Counted from the first letter of the stretch, positions 8,861 through 18,521 are shown. The stretch: DNA of 64,000 bases from Tolumonas osonensis (GCF_014202415.1 NZ_JACHGR010000003.1:124001-188000); one strand, 5' to 3'. Program-made: numbers and translations. Notes: generated by a model from the letters alone, not told the origin.

Positions 8861-10491
8861 GTGATTCCCCGTTCCAGCGAGCGGTTAAAGAAGATCAGTG
8901 GTAGCAATCCGACCAGCACAATCATCAGCGCCGGAAACGCGCCCGGCTGTAGCTGCTCGGTTTTGACATATTGATAAACGATGGTCGGCAGAGTTTCGAA
9001 GTTAAACGGCCGCAATAACAAGGCGGCGGGTAACTCCTTCATGGATTCAATAAAGATCAGCACCACGCCGGCCATGATACCGCGCCACATCAGCGGCAAA
9101 TGTACCCGGGCAAACATGCGTGACGGGTAATAACCCAGACTGCGACTCACCATATCCAGACTGAAGGAAATACGGGCCAGCGACCCCTCCTGGCTGCCGA
9201 TGGCAACAGCGATAAAACGCACCACATAGGCGCACACCAGCGCGAAAATGGTCCCGGTCAGGATCAGGCCCGGCTCTTCCCCGCCCCATGAGGCAATCAC
9301 GTCATTCAGCAGAAAATCGCCCAGGGTGAACGGGATCAGAATCCCAATCGCCAGTACCGTCCCCGGCATGGCATAGCCAATACCGGCCAGTTGCAGCACC
9401 TGAATGACCGGTTTATCCGGCAACAGGCGTCGGGTCAGCACCAGCGGCAAGGCCAGAATGGCGGCCAGCGCAGCCACTGCCAGCGCGATCTTGAGGCTAT
9501 TAAAACTGTAACGCAGCAGATCCTGCCAATCCTGCTCCGCGACAGCTGAAAAGGCGTAATCCAGCAACACCAGCACCGGCAGGAAAAAGCCCAGCAACAC
9601 CAGCAGCCAGCAATAGCCCTGTGCCAGCCAAAGTTTTCGTCCGGTCAGTCGCGGGCGGCTGCTTAACGGAACGCCATTTCCTTTCTGAAAGATCTGCTGG
9701 CGGCGACGGCTCATCTTTTCCAGCAGGATCAGAAGCACCACCATCGAAATCAGACAAACCGACAGCTGGGCGGCGGAAGGCAGACTGCCATAACCCAGCC
9801 AGGCATCGGTGATCGCGGTGGTGAGCGTATTCACGGCAAAATAGGAGACGGTGCCAAAATCGGCCAGCGTTTCCATCGCCACCAGCGTCATGGCACCAAT
9901 TAAGGCAGGGCGGACCAGTGGCAGACTGATACGGAAAAAACGTTGCCACGGATTGGCGCCGAGCATCCGGCCGGCATCCTGCAGATTGATCGATTGTTCC
10001 AGAAATCCGGCTCGGGTCAGCAGATAGACATAGGGATAGAGCACCAGAGCCAGCATGACGGCGGCACCGCCCAGGGTACGCAGCTCCGGGAACCAGTAGT
10101 CGGCAGAGGATTGCCAGCTAAACAGGTTGCGCAGCTGGATTTGCAGCCAGCCGGTGTAATCCAGCAGATCGGTATAGATATAGGCCACGACATAGGCTGG
10201 CATCGCCAGCGGCAGGATCAGGGCCCATTCCAGATAGCGATGACCAGGTAACTGATAATTCGCCAGCAGCCAGCCACACGGTAACCCCAGCAAGACTGCG
10301 AGCAGAACCACCAGCGTGACCAGTGCCAGCGAATTGAAAAGATAGGTGGGTAATACGGTCTGCCAGAGCTGTTGCAGCAAACCGGCATCCGCACTGAAGG
10401 CTTCAATCACTAAAGCCATCACAGGTGAAAACAGCAGCAGAGCCAAGGCTCCGCTACCGATTAACCAGCGACGATGGCGTACAACAGCCAT
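8857..10491 (-). CDS. fbpB: Ferric iron ABC transporter, fused double permease
   Basis: Inner-membrane permease of 544 residues built from two binding-protein-dependent transport domains in tandem, the usual form in FbpB/SfuB/FutB iron transporters, with about 12 hydrophobic segments. The EAA-like loops for ATPase contact are visible in each half (around MLGANPWQRFFRISLPLVRPA and RSLGYYPSRMFARVHLPL). AAGGA 6 nt before the ATG overlaps the stop codon of the binding-protein gene, and its own stop overlaps the ATPase start, so the three genes form one tight operon. Confidence 0.92.
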   Translation of the reverse strand: MAVVRHRRWLIGSGALALLLFSPVMALVIEAFSADAGLLQQLWQTVLPTYLFNSLALVTLVVLLAVLLGLPCGWLLANYQLPGHRYLEWALILPLAMPAYVVAYIYTDLLDYTGWLQIQLRNLFSWQSSADYWFPELRTLGGAAVMLALVLYPYVYLLTRAGFLEQSINLQDAGRMLGANPWQRFFRISLPLVRPALIGAMTLVAMETLADFGTVSYFAVNTLTTAITDAWLGYGSLPSAAQLSVCLISMVVLLILLEKMSRRRQQIFQKGNGVPLSSRPRLTGRKLWLAQGYCWLLVLLGFFLPVLVLLDYAFSAVAEQDWQDLLRYSFNSLKIALAVAALAAILALPLVLTRRLLPDKPVIQVLQLAGIGYAMPGTVLAIGILIPFTLGDFLLNDVIASWGGEEPGLILTGTIFALVCAYVVRFIAVAIGSQEGSLARISFSLDMVSRSLGYYPSRMFARVHLPLMWRGIMAGVVLIFIESMKELPAALLLRPFNFETLPTIVYQYVKTEQLQPGAFPALMIVLVGLLPLIFFNRSLERGIT

Positions 10492-10500
10492 TAGATATCC

Positions 10501-11499
10501 TTACAGATCGAATTTAACCTTATCAATCAATGCGATTGCCTGTTTGCGATAAGAGGCAATCTGAGCCACTGGCAGCGCATCCGGCTTGAACTCACCCCAC
10601 GATGCGACCAGTTTGGATGGGGCAACGCCCGCTTTCACCGGATATTCCATATTCAGCTCAGCATACATTTGCTGAGCCTTGTCCGCCGAGAGGAATTCCA
10701 TCAGTTTGACTGCCGCGTCCTTGTTCTTGGCGTATTTGGTCATCACCACGCCACTCACGTTGACATGCGCACCGCGATCTTTCTGGTTCGGGAAGTTGAT
10801 ATACACGGCGTCAGCCCAGGATTTCTGTTCCTCATCCTGCAACATTTTGCCCAGGTAATAGCTGTTACCCAGAGACAGGTCACATACGCCTTCCTTGATG
10901 GCTTTGACCTGATCACGGTCATTGCCCTGAGGTTTACGCGCCAGGTTGGCTTTCAGCCCTTCCAGCCATTGTTCCGCTTTCGATTCGCCGTGATGCGCAA
11001 TCATGGAAGCGACTAACGCAACGTTATAGGCATTCTTACCGCTGCGGGTACAGATCTTGCCCTTGAATTTCTCGTCAGCCAGAGATTCATAGGTAATGTC
11101 TTCCGGCTTGCCGATACGGTCTTTGGAGGTGTAAATATTGCGGACCCGGGTGGTCAGCGCAAACCAGCGGTTGTCCGGATCGCGGTATTGGGCGGGAATA
11201 TTGCTATTCAGCGTCTGGCTGTCAACCGGCTGTACCAGATCCTGTTCGACCAGCTCCATCAGACGGCTGATATCCACGGTCAGCACCAGATCAGCCGGTG
11301 TATGTTTACCTTCACGGGCCAGACGTTCCGCCAGTCCATCCTCGGCATACACCATGTTGACCTTGATATCCTGTTCTTTTTCAAACTCTTTAATAATCGG
11401 ATCAATCAGATAAGCCTGACGGGAAGAATAAACATTAATCTCTTCTGCCGCCTGAACAGAGCCAGCAACCAGTAAAGCCAATAACGCGATCTTTTTCAT
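10501..11499 (-). CDS. fbpA: Periplasmic ferric iron-binding protein
   Basis: Extracytoplasmic solute-binding protein that captures Fe3+ for the FbpBC-type permease. The 332-residue product begins with a signal peptide, MKKIALLALLVAGSVQA, cleaved before AEEINVYSS. The adjacent tyrosines in LGNSYYLGKM are the Fe-coordinating pair of the FbpA/FutA family. Upstream codons back to 11550 exist in frame, but ATG 11499 gives a proper signal peptide. A near-perfect Fur box lies 20-34 nt upstream, so the operon should be induced by iron starvation. Confidence 0.92.
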   Translation of the reverse strand: MKKIALLALLVAGSVQAAEEINVYSSRQAYLIDPIIKEFEKEQDIKVNMVYAEDGLAERLAREGKHTPADLVLTVDISRLMELVEQDLVQPVDSQTLNSNIPAQYRDPDNRWFALTTRVRNIYTSKDRIGKPEDITYESLADEKFKGKICTRSGKNAYNVALVASMIAHHGESKAEQWLEGLKANLARKPQGNDRDQVKAIKEGVCDLSLGNSYYLGKMLQDEEQKSWADAVYINFPNQKDRGAHVNVSGVVMTKYAKNKDAAVKLMEFLSADKAQQMYAELNMEYPVKAGVAPSKLVASWGEFKPDALPVAQIASYRKQAIALIDKVKFDL

Positions 11500-11518
11500 T
11501 ACGTATCCATCCAACCAA

Positions 11519-11533
11519 TGAGAATAATTATCA
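11519..11533. promoter_or_regulatory. Fur box of the fbpABC operon
   Basis: TGAGAAT-A-ATTATCA matches the 7-1-7 Fur consensus TGATAAT-N-ATTATCA with one mismatch. It is 20 nt upstream of the fbpA start, and further GATAA/TTATC halves extend to about 11548, so more than one Fur dimer may bind. Confidence 0.8.
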
Positions 11534-11658
11534 TAAAGATATGATAACAAATCTCATTTGTAAATAAATGAAAATAAATCTCGTTATTATTGAATTTATA
11601 ATTCGGTTTTACTGAGAGAAAAGCCGGGTATTCAGGTGATGGATGAACAGGTGGCAAC

Positions 11659-11681
11659 AAAAAAGGGACCCTTAAGGTCCC
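11659..11681 (-). terminator. Terminator of the PII gene
   Basis: GGGACC/GGTCCC stem (11665-11670 with 11676-11681). On the minus strand it is followed by six T. It lies about 30 bp past the PII stop codon. Confidence 0.85.
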
Positions 11682-11712
11682 AACATGTCTGGACGAACAA
11701 ACCGAATTCGGA

Positions 11713-12072
<360 letters not shown>

Positions 12073-12210
12073 TTAATTGGGCTTGAGTGAAACAATTCAA
12101 TGTCTGTGCCATCTATTTAATATCGTTATATTTTATATAGTTACGATGCAAATCCGATGACTGATAAACATTAATCTGTTTATTTATGCACCCAGGCTTC
12201 GCAATGCAAC

Positions 12211-12233
12211 AAAAACGCCCCAAAAAGGGGCGT
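12211..12233 (-). terminator. Terminator of yacL
   Basis: ACGCCCC/GGGGCGT stem (12215-12221 with 12227-12233). On the minus strand it is followed by a T-run. It lies 21 bp after the yacL stop. Confidence 0.85.
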
Positions 12234-12253
12234 CATTGTGGGTCATTTTCCTG

Positions 12254-12622
12254 CTATTGTTCGCTGATAAATTCCCGCCAGGCCAGCAGCAACTGTTCAA
12301 AATCATCCAGCCCGCAGGCAGCGAACAATTCATCGTCGTAATAACTCAATCCAGCTTCGTTATCTTCCATCTGCGTTTCAAATTGCAGCTCCAGCGCGTT
12401 GACCGTCGCGGCCTCCTGATCCAGATGCAGACAAAATGCATTTCCCGTTACCGTATGATCATCACCGCCATGCAGTAATCGTGCGGTTATTTTAAGCAGC
12501 TCATTACAGCGGGCCACATCCGCGCCCAACTCATCGGTCAGCCAGAAACCGAAGGCTTCATGCCCCATTGAGAGGTTAGCCCGGCAGCGGCCATCAATAT
12601 CCCGGACAAACTCATGATCCAT
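12254..12622 (-). CDS. yacL: UPF0231 family protein YacL
   Basis: Function unknown. The 122-residue acidic protein is recognised from MDHEFVRDIDGR, LSMGHEAFGFW, ALELQFE and LSYYDDELFAACGLDDFEQ, which parallel E. coli YacL along its whole length. AGGAG 8 nt before ATG 12622 sets the start; the open frame reaches back to 12748 but the extra 42 residues have no family counterpart. It follows acnB on the same strand, as in E. coli, after an intervening terminator. The conserved pairing with acnB hints at a shared physiological setting, but no role can be claimed. Confidence 0.88.
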   Translation of the reverse strand: MDHEFVRDIDGRCRANLSMGHEAFGFWLTDELGADVARCNELLKITARLLHGGDDHTVTGNAFCLHLDQEAATVNALELQFETQMEDNEAGLSYYDDELFAACGLDDFEQLLLAWREFISEQ

Positions 12623-12746
12623 ATCTAATGCTCCTGAACAGCGGCAATACGGGTCACTCCTTTTACCATTCAGCCTGTCAGCAGAGGCTGCGTTTGCCTT
12701 ATTTAGCTTCTGTATTAACAATAGTTGAAACTTGTTCTTCTTAACC

Positions 12747-12779
12747 AAAAAAGAAGGGCAAGTCCGTGACTTGCCCTTC
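12747..12779 (-). terminator. Terminator of acnB
   Basis: An 11-bp perfect stem (12753-12763 with 12769-12779) with a 5-nt loop. On the minus strand it is followed by a T-run, 20 bp after the acnB stop. Confidence 0.9.
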
Positions 12780-12799
12780 AGAACCGCGTAAACCGCAGC

Positions 12800-15397
12800 T
12801 TATGCCGGGATCTGCAGGATCACTTTGTCAGCTTTCTGGGTGTAGCTGGCAATCTGATCGAAGTTCAGATAACGGTAAACATCTGCCGCCATCGCATCCA
12901 GCTCTTTCGCGTAAGCCAGATACTCTTCGGTCGTCGGGATACGACCCAGGATCGCCGCCACGGAGGCCAGTTCTGCCGATGCCAGATAGACATTGGCGCC
13001 CTGACCCAGACGGTTCGGGAAGTTACGGGTCGAGGTCGAAACCACAGTCGCACCATCTGCCACACGTGCCTGGTTACCCATACACAGTGAACAGCCCGGA
13101 ATTTCGATACGCGCACCAACGCGACCGAAAATGCCGTAGTAACCTTCTTCGGTCAGCTGGTCTTTATCCATCTTGGTTGGCGGGGCAATCCACAGACGGG
13201 TATTTAACTGGCCTTTGAACTGGTTCAGCAGTTTACCGGCAGCACGGAAGTGGCCGATGTTGGTCATGCAGGAACCGATGAACACTTCGTCGATGTTGTC
13301 ACCCGCAACGGTGGACAGCAGACGCGCATCATCCGGATCGTTCGGCGCACACAGGATCGGCTCTTTGATCGCGTTCATGTCGATCTCGATCACCGCCGCA
13401 TATTCTGCGTCTGCATCCGCTTCCATCAGTTTCGGATCCGCCAGCCATTCCTGCATACCGGCGATACGGCGCTCGATGGTACGTGGATCGCCGTAACCTT
13501 CGGCCAGCATCCATTTCAGCATCACGATGTTGGAGTTCAGGTATTCAGCGATTGGCTCTTTGTCCAGCTTGATGGTACAGCCCGCTGCAGAACGTTCTGC
13601 ACTCGCATCCGCCAGTTCAAACGCCTGTTCCACTTTCAGCTGTGGCAGACCTTCGATTTCCAGAATACGGCCGGAGAAGATGTTTTTCTTGCCCGCTTTC
13701 TCAACGGTCAGCAAGCCCATCTGAATAGCCTGATAAGGGATCGCATGCACCAGATCACGCAGCGTGATACCCGGTTGCAGTTCGCCTTTGAAGCGTACCA
13801 GTACGGATTCCGGCATATCCAGCGGCATCACGCCGGTTGCGGCAGCGAACGCCACCAGACCAGAACCAGCCGGGAAGGAAACACCGATTGGGAAACGGGT
13901 ATGTGAGTCACCACCAGTACCAACAGTATCCGGCAACAGCATACGGTTCAGCCAGCTATGGATAACACCATCGCCCGGACGCAGTGAGACACCGCCACGG
14001 TTCATGATGAAATCAGGCAGTGTGTGGTGCGTCTGCACGTCCACTGGTTTTGGATAAGCCGCAGTGTGACAGAAAGACTGCATCACCAGATCCGCCGAGA
14101 AGCCCAGACAGGCCAGATCTTTCAGCTCGTCACGGGTCATCGGGCCGGTGGTATCCTGCGAACCCACGGTGGTCATCTTCGGCTCACAGTAAGTGCCAGG
14201 ACGAATGCCGGCTACGCCGCACGCTTTACCCACCATTTTCTGCGCCAGAGTGTAACCTTTACCGGTATCAGCCACTGGTTTCGGACGATTGAAGACGTCG
14301 GAATGACCCAGACCCAGCGCTTCACGCGCCTTGTCCGTCAGACCACGACCCACGATCAGCGGGATACGGCCACCCGCACGGACTTCGTCCAGCAACACAT
14401 CGGTTTTCAGCTCGAAAGTGGCAATCACTTCGTCGCTGCCATGACGGGTCACTTTGCCTTCGTATGGATACACGTCGATGATATCGCCGGTGTCCATCTT
14501 GCTGACATCCAGCTCGATTGGCAGTGCGCCCGCATCTTCCATTGTGTTAAAGAAAATCGGTGCAATTTTGCCGCCCAGCACGAAACCGCCGGCACGTTTG
14601 TTTGGTACGTTCGGAATATCGTCGCCCATGAACCACAGCACGGAGTTGGTCGCGGACTTACGGGAAGAACCGGTACCGACGACGTCGCCCACGTATACCA
14701 GCGGGAAACCTTTCTGTTTCAGCGCTTCCAGTGCCTTGATCGGGCCAACCACACCTTCCTGATCGGCAGTAATGCCAGGACGGCTGTTTTTCAGCATCGC
14801 CAGCGCATGCAGCGGAATATCAGGACGTGACCAGGCATCCTGTGCCGGGGACAGGTCATCGGTATTGGTTTCACCGGTGACTTTGAATACGGTCAGCGTG
14901 ACTTTGTCCGCCAGCTTCGGACGGTTCAGATACCATTCGGCATTTGCCCAGGACTCCATCACCTGTTTGGCGTAAGCATTGCCGGCTTTGACCTTTTCCT
15001 GCACATCGTGGAAAGAATCAAACAGCAGCAGAGTATGAGACAGTGCTTTTGCCGCAATCGGTGCCAGCTTGGCGTCATCCAGCAGATCGATCAGCGGCTG
15101 AATGTTGTAACCGCCCTGCATGGTGCCCAGCAGTTCAGTCGCTTTTTCCGCGCTGACCACCGGAGAGGTAACTTCGCCTTTGGCGACCGCAGCCAGGAAA
15201 CCCGCTTTCACATAAGCGGCTTCATCCACTCCCGGCGGAACGCGATCAGCCAGCAGTTCCAGCAGGAATGCTTCTTCACCTGCCGGTGGGTTTTTCAGTA
15301 ATTCAACCAGTGCAGCAACCTGTTCGGCTGATAATGGTTTTGGCGCAACACCCTGCGCAGCACGTTCCGCGACGTGTTGACGATAGTTTTCCAGCAC
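12800..15397 (-). CDS. acnB: Aconitate hydratase B
   Basis: Isomerises citrate to isocitrate in the TCA cycle; in E. coli it also acts on 2-methylaconitate and, as apo-protein, binds mRNA. The 865-residue protein is co-linear with E. coli AcnB. The 4Fe-4S ligands fall at exactly the same numbers: Cys710 (GSCMTNIGH), Cys769 and Cys772 (CSLCMGNQ). The N-terminal HEAT-like domain begins [15 protein letters not shown]. The start is a GTG with GAGGAG 6 nt upstream. It lies on the same strand as lpd but, unlike in E. coli, 11.6 kb of other genes separate the two. Confidence 0.98.
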   Translation of the reverse strand: MLENYRQHVAERAAQGVAPKPLSAEQVAALVELLKNPPAGEEAFLLELLADRVPPGVDEAAYVKAGFLAAVAKGEVTSPVVSAEKATELLGTMQGGYNIQPLIDLLDDAKLAPIAAKALSHTLLLFDSFHDVQEKVKAGNAYAKQVMESWANAEWYLNRPKLADKVTLTVFKVTGETNTDDLSPAQDAWSRPDIPLHALAMLKNSRPGITADQEGVVGPIKALEALKQKGFPLVYVGDVVGTGSSRKSATNSVLWFMGDDIPNVPNKRAGGFVLGGKIAPIFFNTMEDAGALPIELDVSKMDTGDIIDVYPYEGKVTRHGSDEVIATFELKTDVLLDEVRAGGRIPLIVGRGLTDKAREALGLGHSDVFNRPKPVADTGKGYTLAQKMVGKACGVAGIRPGTYCEPKMTTVGSQDTTGPMTRDELKDLACLGFSADLVMQSFCHTAAYPKPVDVQTHHTLPDFIMNRGGVSLRPGDGVIHSWLNRMLLPDTVGTGGDSHTRFPIGVSFPAGSGLVAFAAATGVMPLDMPESVLVRFKGELQPGITLRDLVHAIPYQAIQMGLLTVEKAGKKNIFSGRILEIEGLPQLKVEQAFELADASAERSAAGCTIKLDKEPIAEYLNSNIVMLKWMLAEGYGDPRTIERRIAGMQEWLADPKLMEADADAEYAAVIEIDMNAIKEPILCAPNDPDDARLLSTVAGDNIDEVFIGSCMTNIGHFRAAGKLLNQFKGQLNTRLWIAPPTKMDKDQLTEEGYYGIFGRVGARIEIPGCSLCMGNQARVADGATVVSTSTRNFPNRLGQGANVYLASAELASVAAILGRIPTTEEYLAYAKELDAMAADVYRYLNFDQIASYTQKADKVILQIPA

Positions 15398-15530
15398 AAT
15401 GCACTCCTCTTTCGAAAATCAGCCCCGCCGCTCTTCCCTGAACAGTTTTCAGTGGCTTAACTCGGCTTTATTAAGCAATACGGGGACCACTATAGTGAAT
15501 TTATATGCAAATTAGAAACATATCTGCTAA

Positions 15531-15734
15531 TCAGCAGCGACCTTTTTTCGCCTGACCTGGCGGGCAGAATCGGCCACTACCGGCAGGATATGCAGGGGAC
15601 TGATCACCCAAAATCACACGTGCGCCACCTACATCCACATCAGCCCGGTTAACACGAACCGGATGATAAGGATCGGCACAACCAACCATCACAATTGCTG
15701 CAACTGCCAATGCAAAATACGACATGTTTTTCAC
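15531..15734 (-). CDS. Small putative lipoprotein
   Basis: Not recognised. 67 residues from GTG 15734, supported by GAGGA 8 nt upstream. The N-terminus KNMSYFALAVAAIVMVGC is a lipoprotein signal with a lipobox-like MVGC, so the mature protein would be about 48 residues anchored by Cys. Mature features are a proline/glycine-rich tail and two more Cys in FCPPGQAKKGRC at the C-terminus, which could form a disulfide in the periplasm. No partner gene is obvious; acnB lies downstream on the same strand and crcB is divergent. Confidence 0.65.
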   Translation of the reverse strand: MKNMSYFALAVAAIVMVGCADPYHPVRVNRADVDVGGARVILGDQSPAYPAGSGRFCPPGQAKKGRC

Positions 15735-15961
15735 AGGAGTGTTCCTCTGTAGTTGTTATTGTTACTAACCGGCTAAGCATAATCGTTACCAACCAAAAAA
15801 ACACCAACCGGTAATTAACGAAGAAAAAATTTCGTGCTCTGATCCTGCCGGACTGTCATACCGATGGCCTTTCACGAAGTAGTCAGCAATTGACGCTAAA
15901 GCTATACTTAACGAAATACGAATTTCAGATTCTATTGCGGTCAGGCGAGCTAAAGTAAGCC

Positions 15962-15985
15962 CTGTCCGGTTTTATATAAGGACAG
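15962..15985 (+). promoter_or_regulatory. Hairpin covering the crcB ribosome-binding site
   Basis: CTGTCC (15962-15967) can pair with GGACAG (15980-15985), which includes the AAGGA Shine-Dalgarno sequence of crcB. The 6-bp stem has a 12-nt AT-rich loop. It may modulate translation; the known fluoride riboswitch consensus is not present. Confidence 0.35.
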
Positions 15986-15989
15986 TGTC

Positions 15990-16373
15990 ATGTTGTATTC
16001 GGTTTTGGCGATCAGTATCGGCGCCTCGTTTGGCGCGGTCAGCCGCTGGCTGCTGGGATTAGGGTTTAATGCCTTGTTCCCGACAATTCCGCCCGGCACG
16101 CTGCTGGCGAATCTGCTGGGGGGCTATCTGATCGGCATCGCAGTGAGCTTTTTCGCCGCTAATCCGCATCTGCCACCGGAATGGCGTTTGCTGGTGATCA
16201 CCGGTTTTCTGGGCGGCCTGACCACCTTTTCTACCTTCTCGGCAGAAGTGACCACGCTGTTACAGCAAGGCCGCCTGCTCTGGGCCGGTGGCGCCATCGC
16301 CGTCCATGTGACGGGTTCTCTGCTGATGACGCTCCTTGGTATGGCAACCATGAGTTTCTTGCAACGCAGCTGA
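15990..16373 (+). CDS. crcB: Fluoride channel Fluc/CrcB
   Basis: Dual-topology inner-membrane F- channel that removes fluoride from the cytosol as a homodimer. The 127-residue protein has four hydrophobic segments and the family motifs [24 protein letters not shown] (with the polar track Asn) and [13 protein letters not shown], which carries the Phe box and the Na+-site region. AAGGA 7 nt before the ATG sets the start. It is followed 39 nt later by a DUF190 gene, a pairing seen in many bacteria. Confidence 0.95.
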   Translation: MLYSVLAISIGASFGAVSRWLLGLGFNALFPTIPPGTLLANLLGGYLIGIAVSFFAANPHLPPEWRLLVITGFLGGLTTFSTFSAEVTTLLQQGRLLWAGGAIAVHVTGSLLMTLLGMATMSFLQRS

Positions 16374-16412
16374 TGACAATATAACGGATGACTGATCATC
16401 CGGGAGGTGTTT

Positions 16413-16730
16413 ATGCAAGGCTTCAAACTGACGTTTTTTACCCAGCAGGATCGTACCGTGCATGGTCAGTCACTGGCGTTATGGTTGATCCAGCAAGCGA
16501 AGGAAATCGGTATTCGTGGCGCCACCCTCTCTGCCGCTACGGAAGGCTTTGGTCATGATAAAAAACTGCACTCCGCACATTTCTTTGAACTGGCGGAACA
16601 ACCGTTGCAGGTCACGATGGCTGTTACAGAAGAGGAAGCCGGACAGGTGTTTGCTTTGCTGAAACAAGAAAACATCAACATTTTCTACACACAGGCGGCG
16701 ATTGAATTCGGTATGTCCGGAGAGCGTTGA
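16413..16730 (+). CDS. DUF190 family PII-like protein
   Basis: Small cytosolic protein (105 residues) of the DUF190 family, which has a PII-like ferredoxin fold; the exact function is unknown. Motifs seen are GFKLTFFTQQDRTVHGQSLA, the GIRGATLSAATEGFG loop (the usual ...GATV...GxxGFG... pattern) and LPLQVT-like PLQVTMAV. GGGAGG 5 nt before ATG 16413 fixes the start over the GTG at 16407. It directly follows crcB and probably shares its mRNA, so a link to fluoride export or ion homeostasis is plausible but unproven. Confidence 0.85.
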   Translation: MQGFKLTFFTQQDRTVHGQSLALWLIQQAKEIGIRGATLSAATEGFGHDKKLHSAHFFELAEQPLQVTMAVTEEEAGQVFALLKQENINIFYTQAAIEFGMSGER

Positions 16731-16748
16731 TAGCCCGGCGCTCTCCGG
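16717..16748. terminator. Terminator-like hairpin between DUF190 gene and sqr
   Basis: CCGGAGAGCG (16717-16726) pairs perfectly with CGCTCTCCGG (16739-16748). The stem includes the DUF190 stop codon region. There is no U-tract on either strand, so it may act as an RNA 3'-end barrier for two convergent genes rather than a classical terminator. Confidence 0.5.
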
Positions 16749-16756
16749 TGAGCAGA

Positions 16757-18028
16757 TTATTCCAGCTTGTCGATCCCCAGCGACTTCAGTACAACCCGTT
16801 CATAAATCGGCTCGGTATCCCCGGTTTGCATCTTGTGCAGGAAATACTTTTCAAAGGCCACTTTGGCCAGATGTACCCATTTTCCTTTTTTGAACCAAGC
16901 AACGTTACGCGGCGGGATCTGCGGCATCGCCACAAACGCAGCACCCGTGTCCCCCATGTCGGCCAGACAAATCGCATTCCAGGTGGCCTTGGCGCTGGGT
17001 TGTGCGCCTTCCAGTTCGGCTTTGATATTCAGCGTCAGCGCCCGCACCATGGATTCAATCATATAACCAGTTTTGGGTACGCCGGTCGGTACCGGTGTTG
17101 CTTTCGGCGGTGCAATCGCGATACAGACCCCGGCCGCATAAATCTGCGGATATTTCGGGTTACGCTGATGTTCATCCACAATCACAAAACCACGCGGATT
17201 AACCAGACCGTCAATCCCCCGTAACGGTGCGATCCCACGGAAAGCCGGCAGCATCATGCTGTGTTTATACGGCAGACTGTGATGTTTTCTGACATTGCCA
17301 TCTTCGTCCAGTTCATCAATTTCTATCTTGCCATCGACGATACCGACCGTTTTGGCATTACAGATCCATTGAATATCCCGCTGGCGCAGTTCGCTTTCCA
17401 GCATGCCTTTGGAATCGCCCACCCCGTTCAGCCCCAGGTGTCCGATATAGGGTTCACTGGTGACAAAGGTCATCGGTACCGATTTTCTGACCTTTTTATC
17501 ACGCAGGTGTTTATCCAGAATAAAGGCATATTCATAGGCCGGACCGAAACAGGAAGCGCCCGGCATGGCGCCGACTACAACAGGCCCCGGCTCTTCAATC
17601 AGGGCATGCACGCTGTCCCGGCAGTGTTCGGCATGGCTCAGCGTACAGACACTGACGGTGCCCCCTGCATCCGGCCCCGCGCCTGGAATTTCATCAAAGG
17701 CCAGTTCCGGCCCGGTACAGAGCACCAGAAAGTCATAATCCAGGGTTTGTCCGTCGGTTAACGTGATTTGCTTTTGTTCTGCCTGCAGCGCCTGCAGACC
17801 GGAGGCAATAAACCGGATTCCTTTCTTGCTGACATAAGGTTCGATAGGGAGCGAGGTTTCTTTGCGCTGCCGCCAGTCAACAGCAATCCAGGGATTAGAG
17901 GGGGTAAATTCAAAATCAGGCTTGTTATTGATCAGGATGACGTCGTGCGCGTTACCCAGTTCTGCCTTAATTTCATAGGCCGCCGACATGCCACCTAAAC
18001 CGGCGCCAATTACAATCACAGTCGCCAT
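16757..18028 (-). CDS. Sulfide:quinone oxidoreductase (SQR)-like flavoprotein
   Basis: Peripheral inner-membrane FAD enzyme expected to oxidise sulfide to polysulfide or sulfane sulfur and pass electrons to quinone. The 423-residue protein starts with the Rossmann motif VIVIGAGLGGMSAAYEI. Redox cysteines typical of SQR are present at Cys160 (GASCFGP) and Cys302 (AAGVCIA), and the FAD/quinone region KTGYMIESM follows. C-terminal residues from about 375 (RNVAWFKKGKWVHLAKVAFEKY) form the usual amphipathic membrane-binding tail. The DUF2892 gene lies 124 bp upstream on the same strand, a frequent companion of sulfide-handling genes. GGAG precedes the ATG. Related flavocytochrome c sulfide dehydrogenase or type II NADH dehydrogenase are less likely given the Cys pair. 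Confidence 0.85.
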   Translation of the reverse strand: MATVIVIGAGLGGMSAAYEIKAELGNAHDVILINNKPDFEFTPSNPWIAVDWRQRKETSLPIEPYVSKKGIRFIASGLQALQAEQKQITLTDGQTLDYDFLVLCTGPELAFDEIPGAGPDAGGTVSVCTLSHAEHCRDSVHALIEEPGPVVVGAMPGASCFGPAYEYAFILDKHLRDKKVRKSVPMTFVTSEPYIGHLGLNGVGDSKGMLESELRQRDIQWICNAKTVGIVDGKIEIDELDEDGNVRKHHSLPYKHSMMLPAFRGIAPLRGIDGLVNPRGFVIVDEHQRNPKYPQIYAAGVCIAIAPPKATPVPTGVPKTGYMIESMVRALTLNIKAELEGAQPSAKATWNAICLADMGDTGAAFVAMPQIPPRNVAWFKKGKWVHLAKVAFEKYFLHKMQTGDTEPIYERVVLKSLGIDKLE

Positions 18029-18152
18029 TATTTTATCTCCGCTTCTTCAGCTCCAAGCCAGATGCCGATCACTGTTTTTGGCAGAGTAAATACCTTTCCG
18101 CTGGCGGGAACTGTCTTAACTATTCAACGGGTATGGCTGGTGATCACGGCGA

Positions 18153-18338
18153 TCACTTCAGCCCCATTTTTCTGAAAAACATTTCTGCCGGGCAGAATCC
18201 GGTAAACGCACTTTGCAGCAGGTTGGCACCCACAAACAGCGTCAGTAACACAAACCATGGGCTTACCCAGTATGTCAGCGCCACAGAAAGTAAAACCATG
18301 ATACCGGCAAATGCACGTACAGCTTTATCTGCAGTCAT
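18153..18338 (-). CDS. DUF2892 (YgaP-like) membrane protein
   Basis: 61-residue inner-membrane protein with two hydrophobic segments (about 10-25 and 28-45) and the family pattern FAGIMVLLSVAL, VGANLLQSAFTGFCPAE. This domain forms the membrane part of the YgaP rhodanese and occurs alone beside sulfide or sulfur-transfer genes. Here it precedes the SQR gene on the same strand. AGGAG 6 nt before the ATG gives a firm start. Function is unknown; a role in sulfur or thiosulfate handling is inferred from context. The conserved FCP cysteine (residue 49) might be reactive. Confidence 0.88.
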   Translation of the reverse strand: MTADKAVRAFAGIMVLLSVALTYWVSPWFVLLTLFVGANLLQSAFTGFCPAEMFFRKMGLK

Positions 18339-18460
18339 AATGCACTCCTGTAAGAATCAATCCATATTACCTGATTAAGTATTAATCGCTTTCATCGGAC
18401 CCGCCACTGCCTCGGCAATAAAGATTCAAACAGCGCGATTTTCTGCTATATACGGCCGAA

Positions 18461-18521
18461 CAGTTCTAAACTTCTATTAGTTGCAGGATATATATAACGC
18501 TATATATTAGATAGTTCTAAT
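18461..18521. promoter_or_regulatory. Candidate operator between DUF2892-sqr and the RND genes
   Basis: The 10-mers CAGTTCTAAA (18461-18470) and TAGTTCTAAT (18512-18521) share AGTTCTAA. The second forms an inverted repeat ATTAGA-TAGT-TCTAAT (18506-18521). Between them lies the near-palindromic TATATATAACGCTATATATT. The layout suits a dimeric repressor controlling both divergent units. No regulator gene is adjacent. Confidence 0.45.

Noticed and set aside
10501-11550. Longer start for the iron-binding protein at 11550
   Set aside because: The extra 17 residues would precede the signal peptide and run through the Fur box; ATG 11499 gives a standard signal sequence.
15735-15989. Fluoride riboswitch upstream of crcB
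   Set aside because: I looked for the GGNGAUGG...CUGAUG...GCCUAC pattern and found only a partial GATGGCC at about 15863, without the matching pseudoknot parts.
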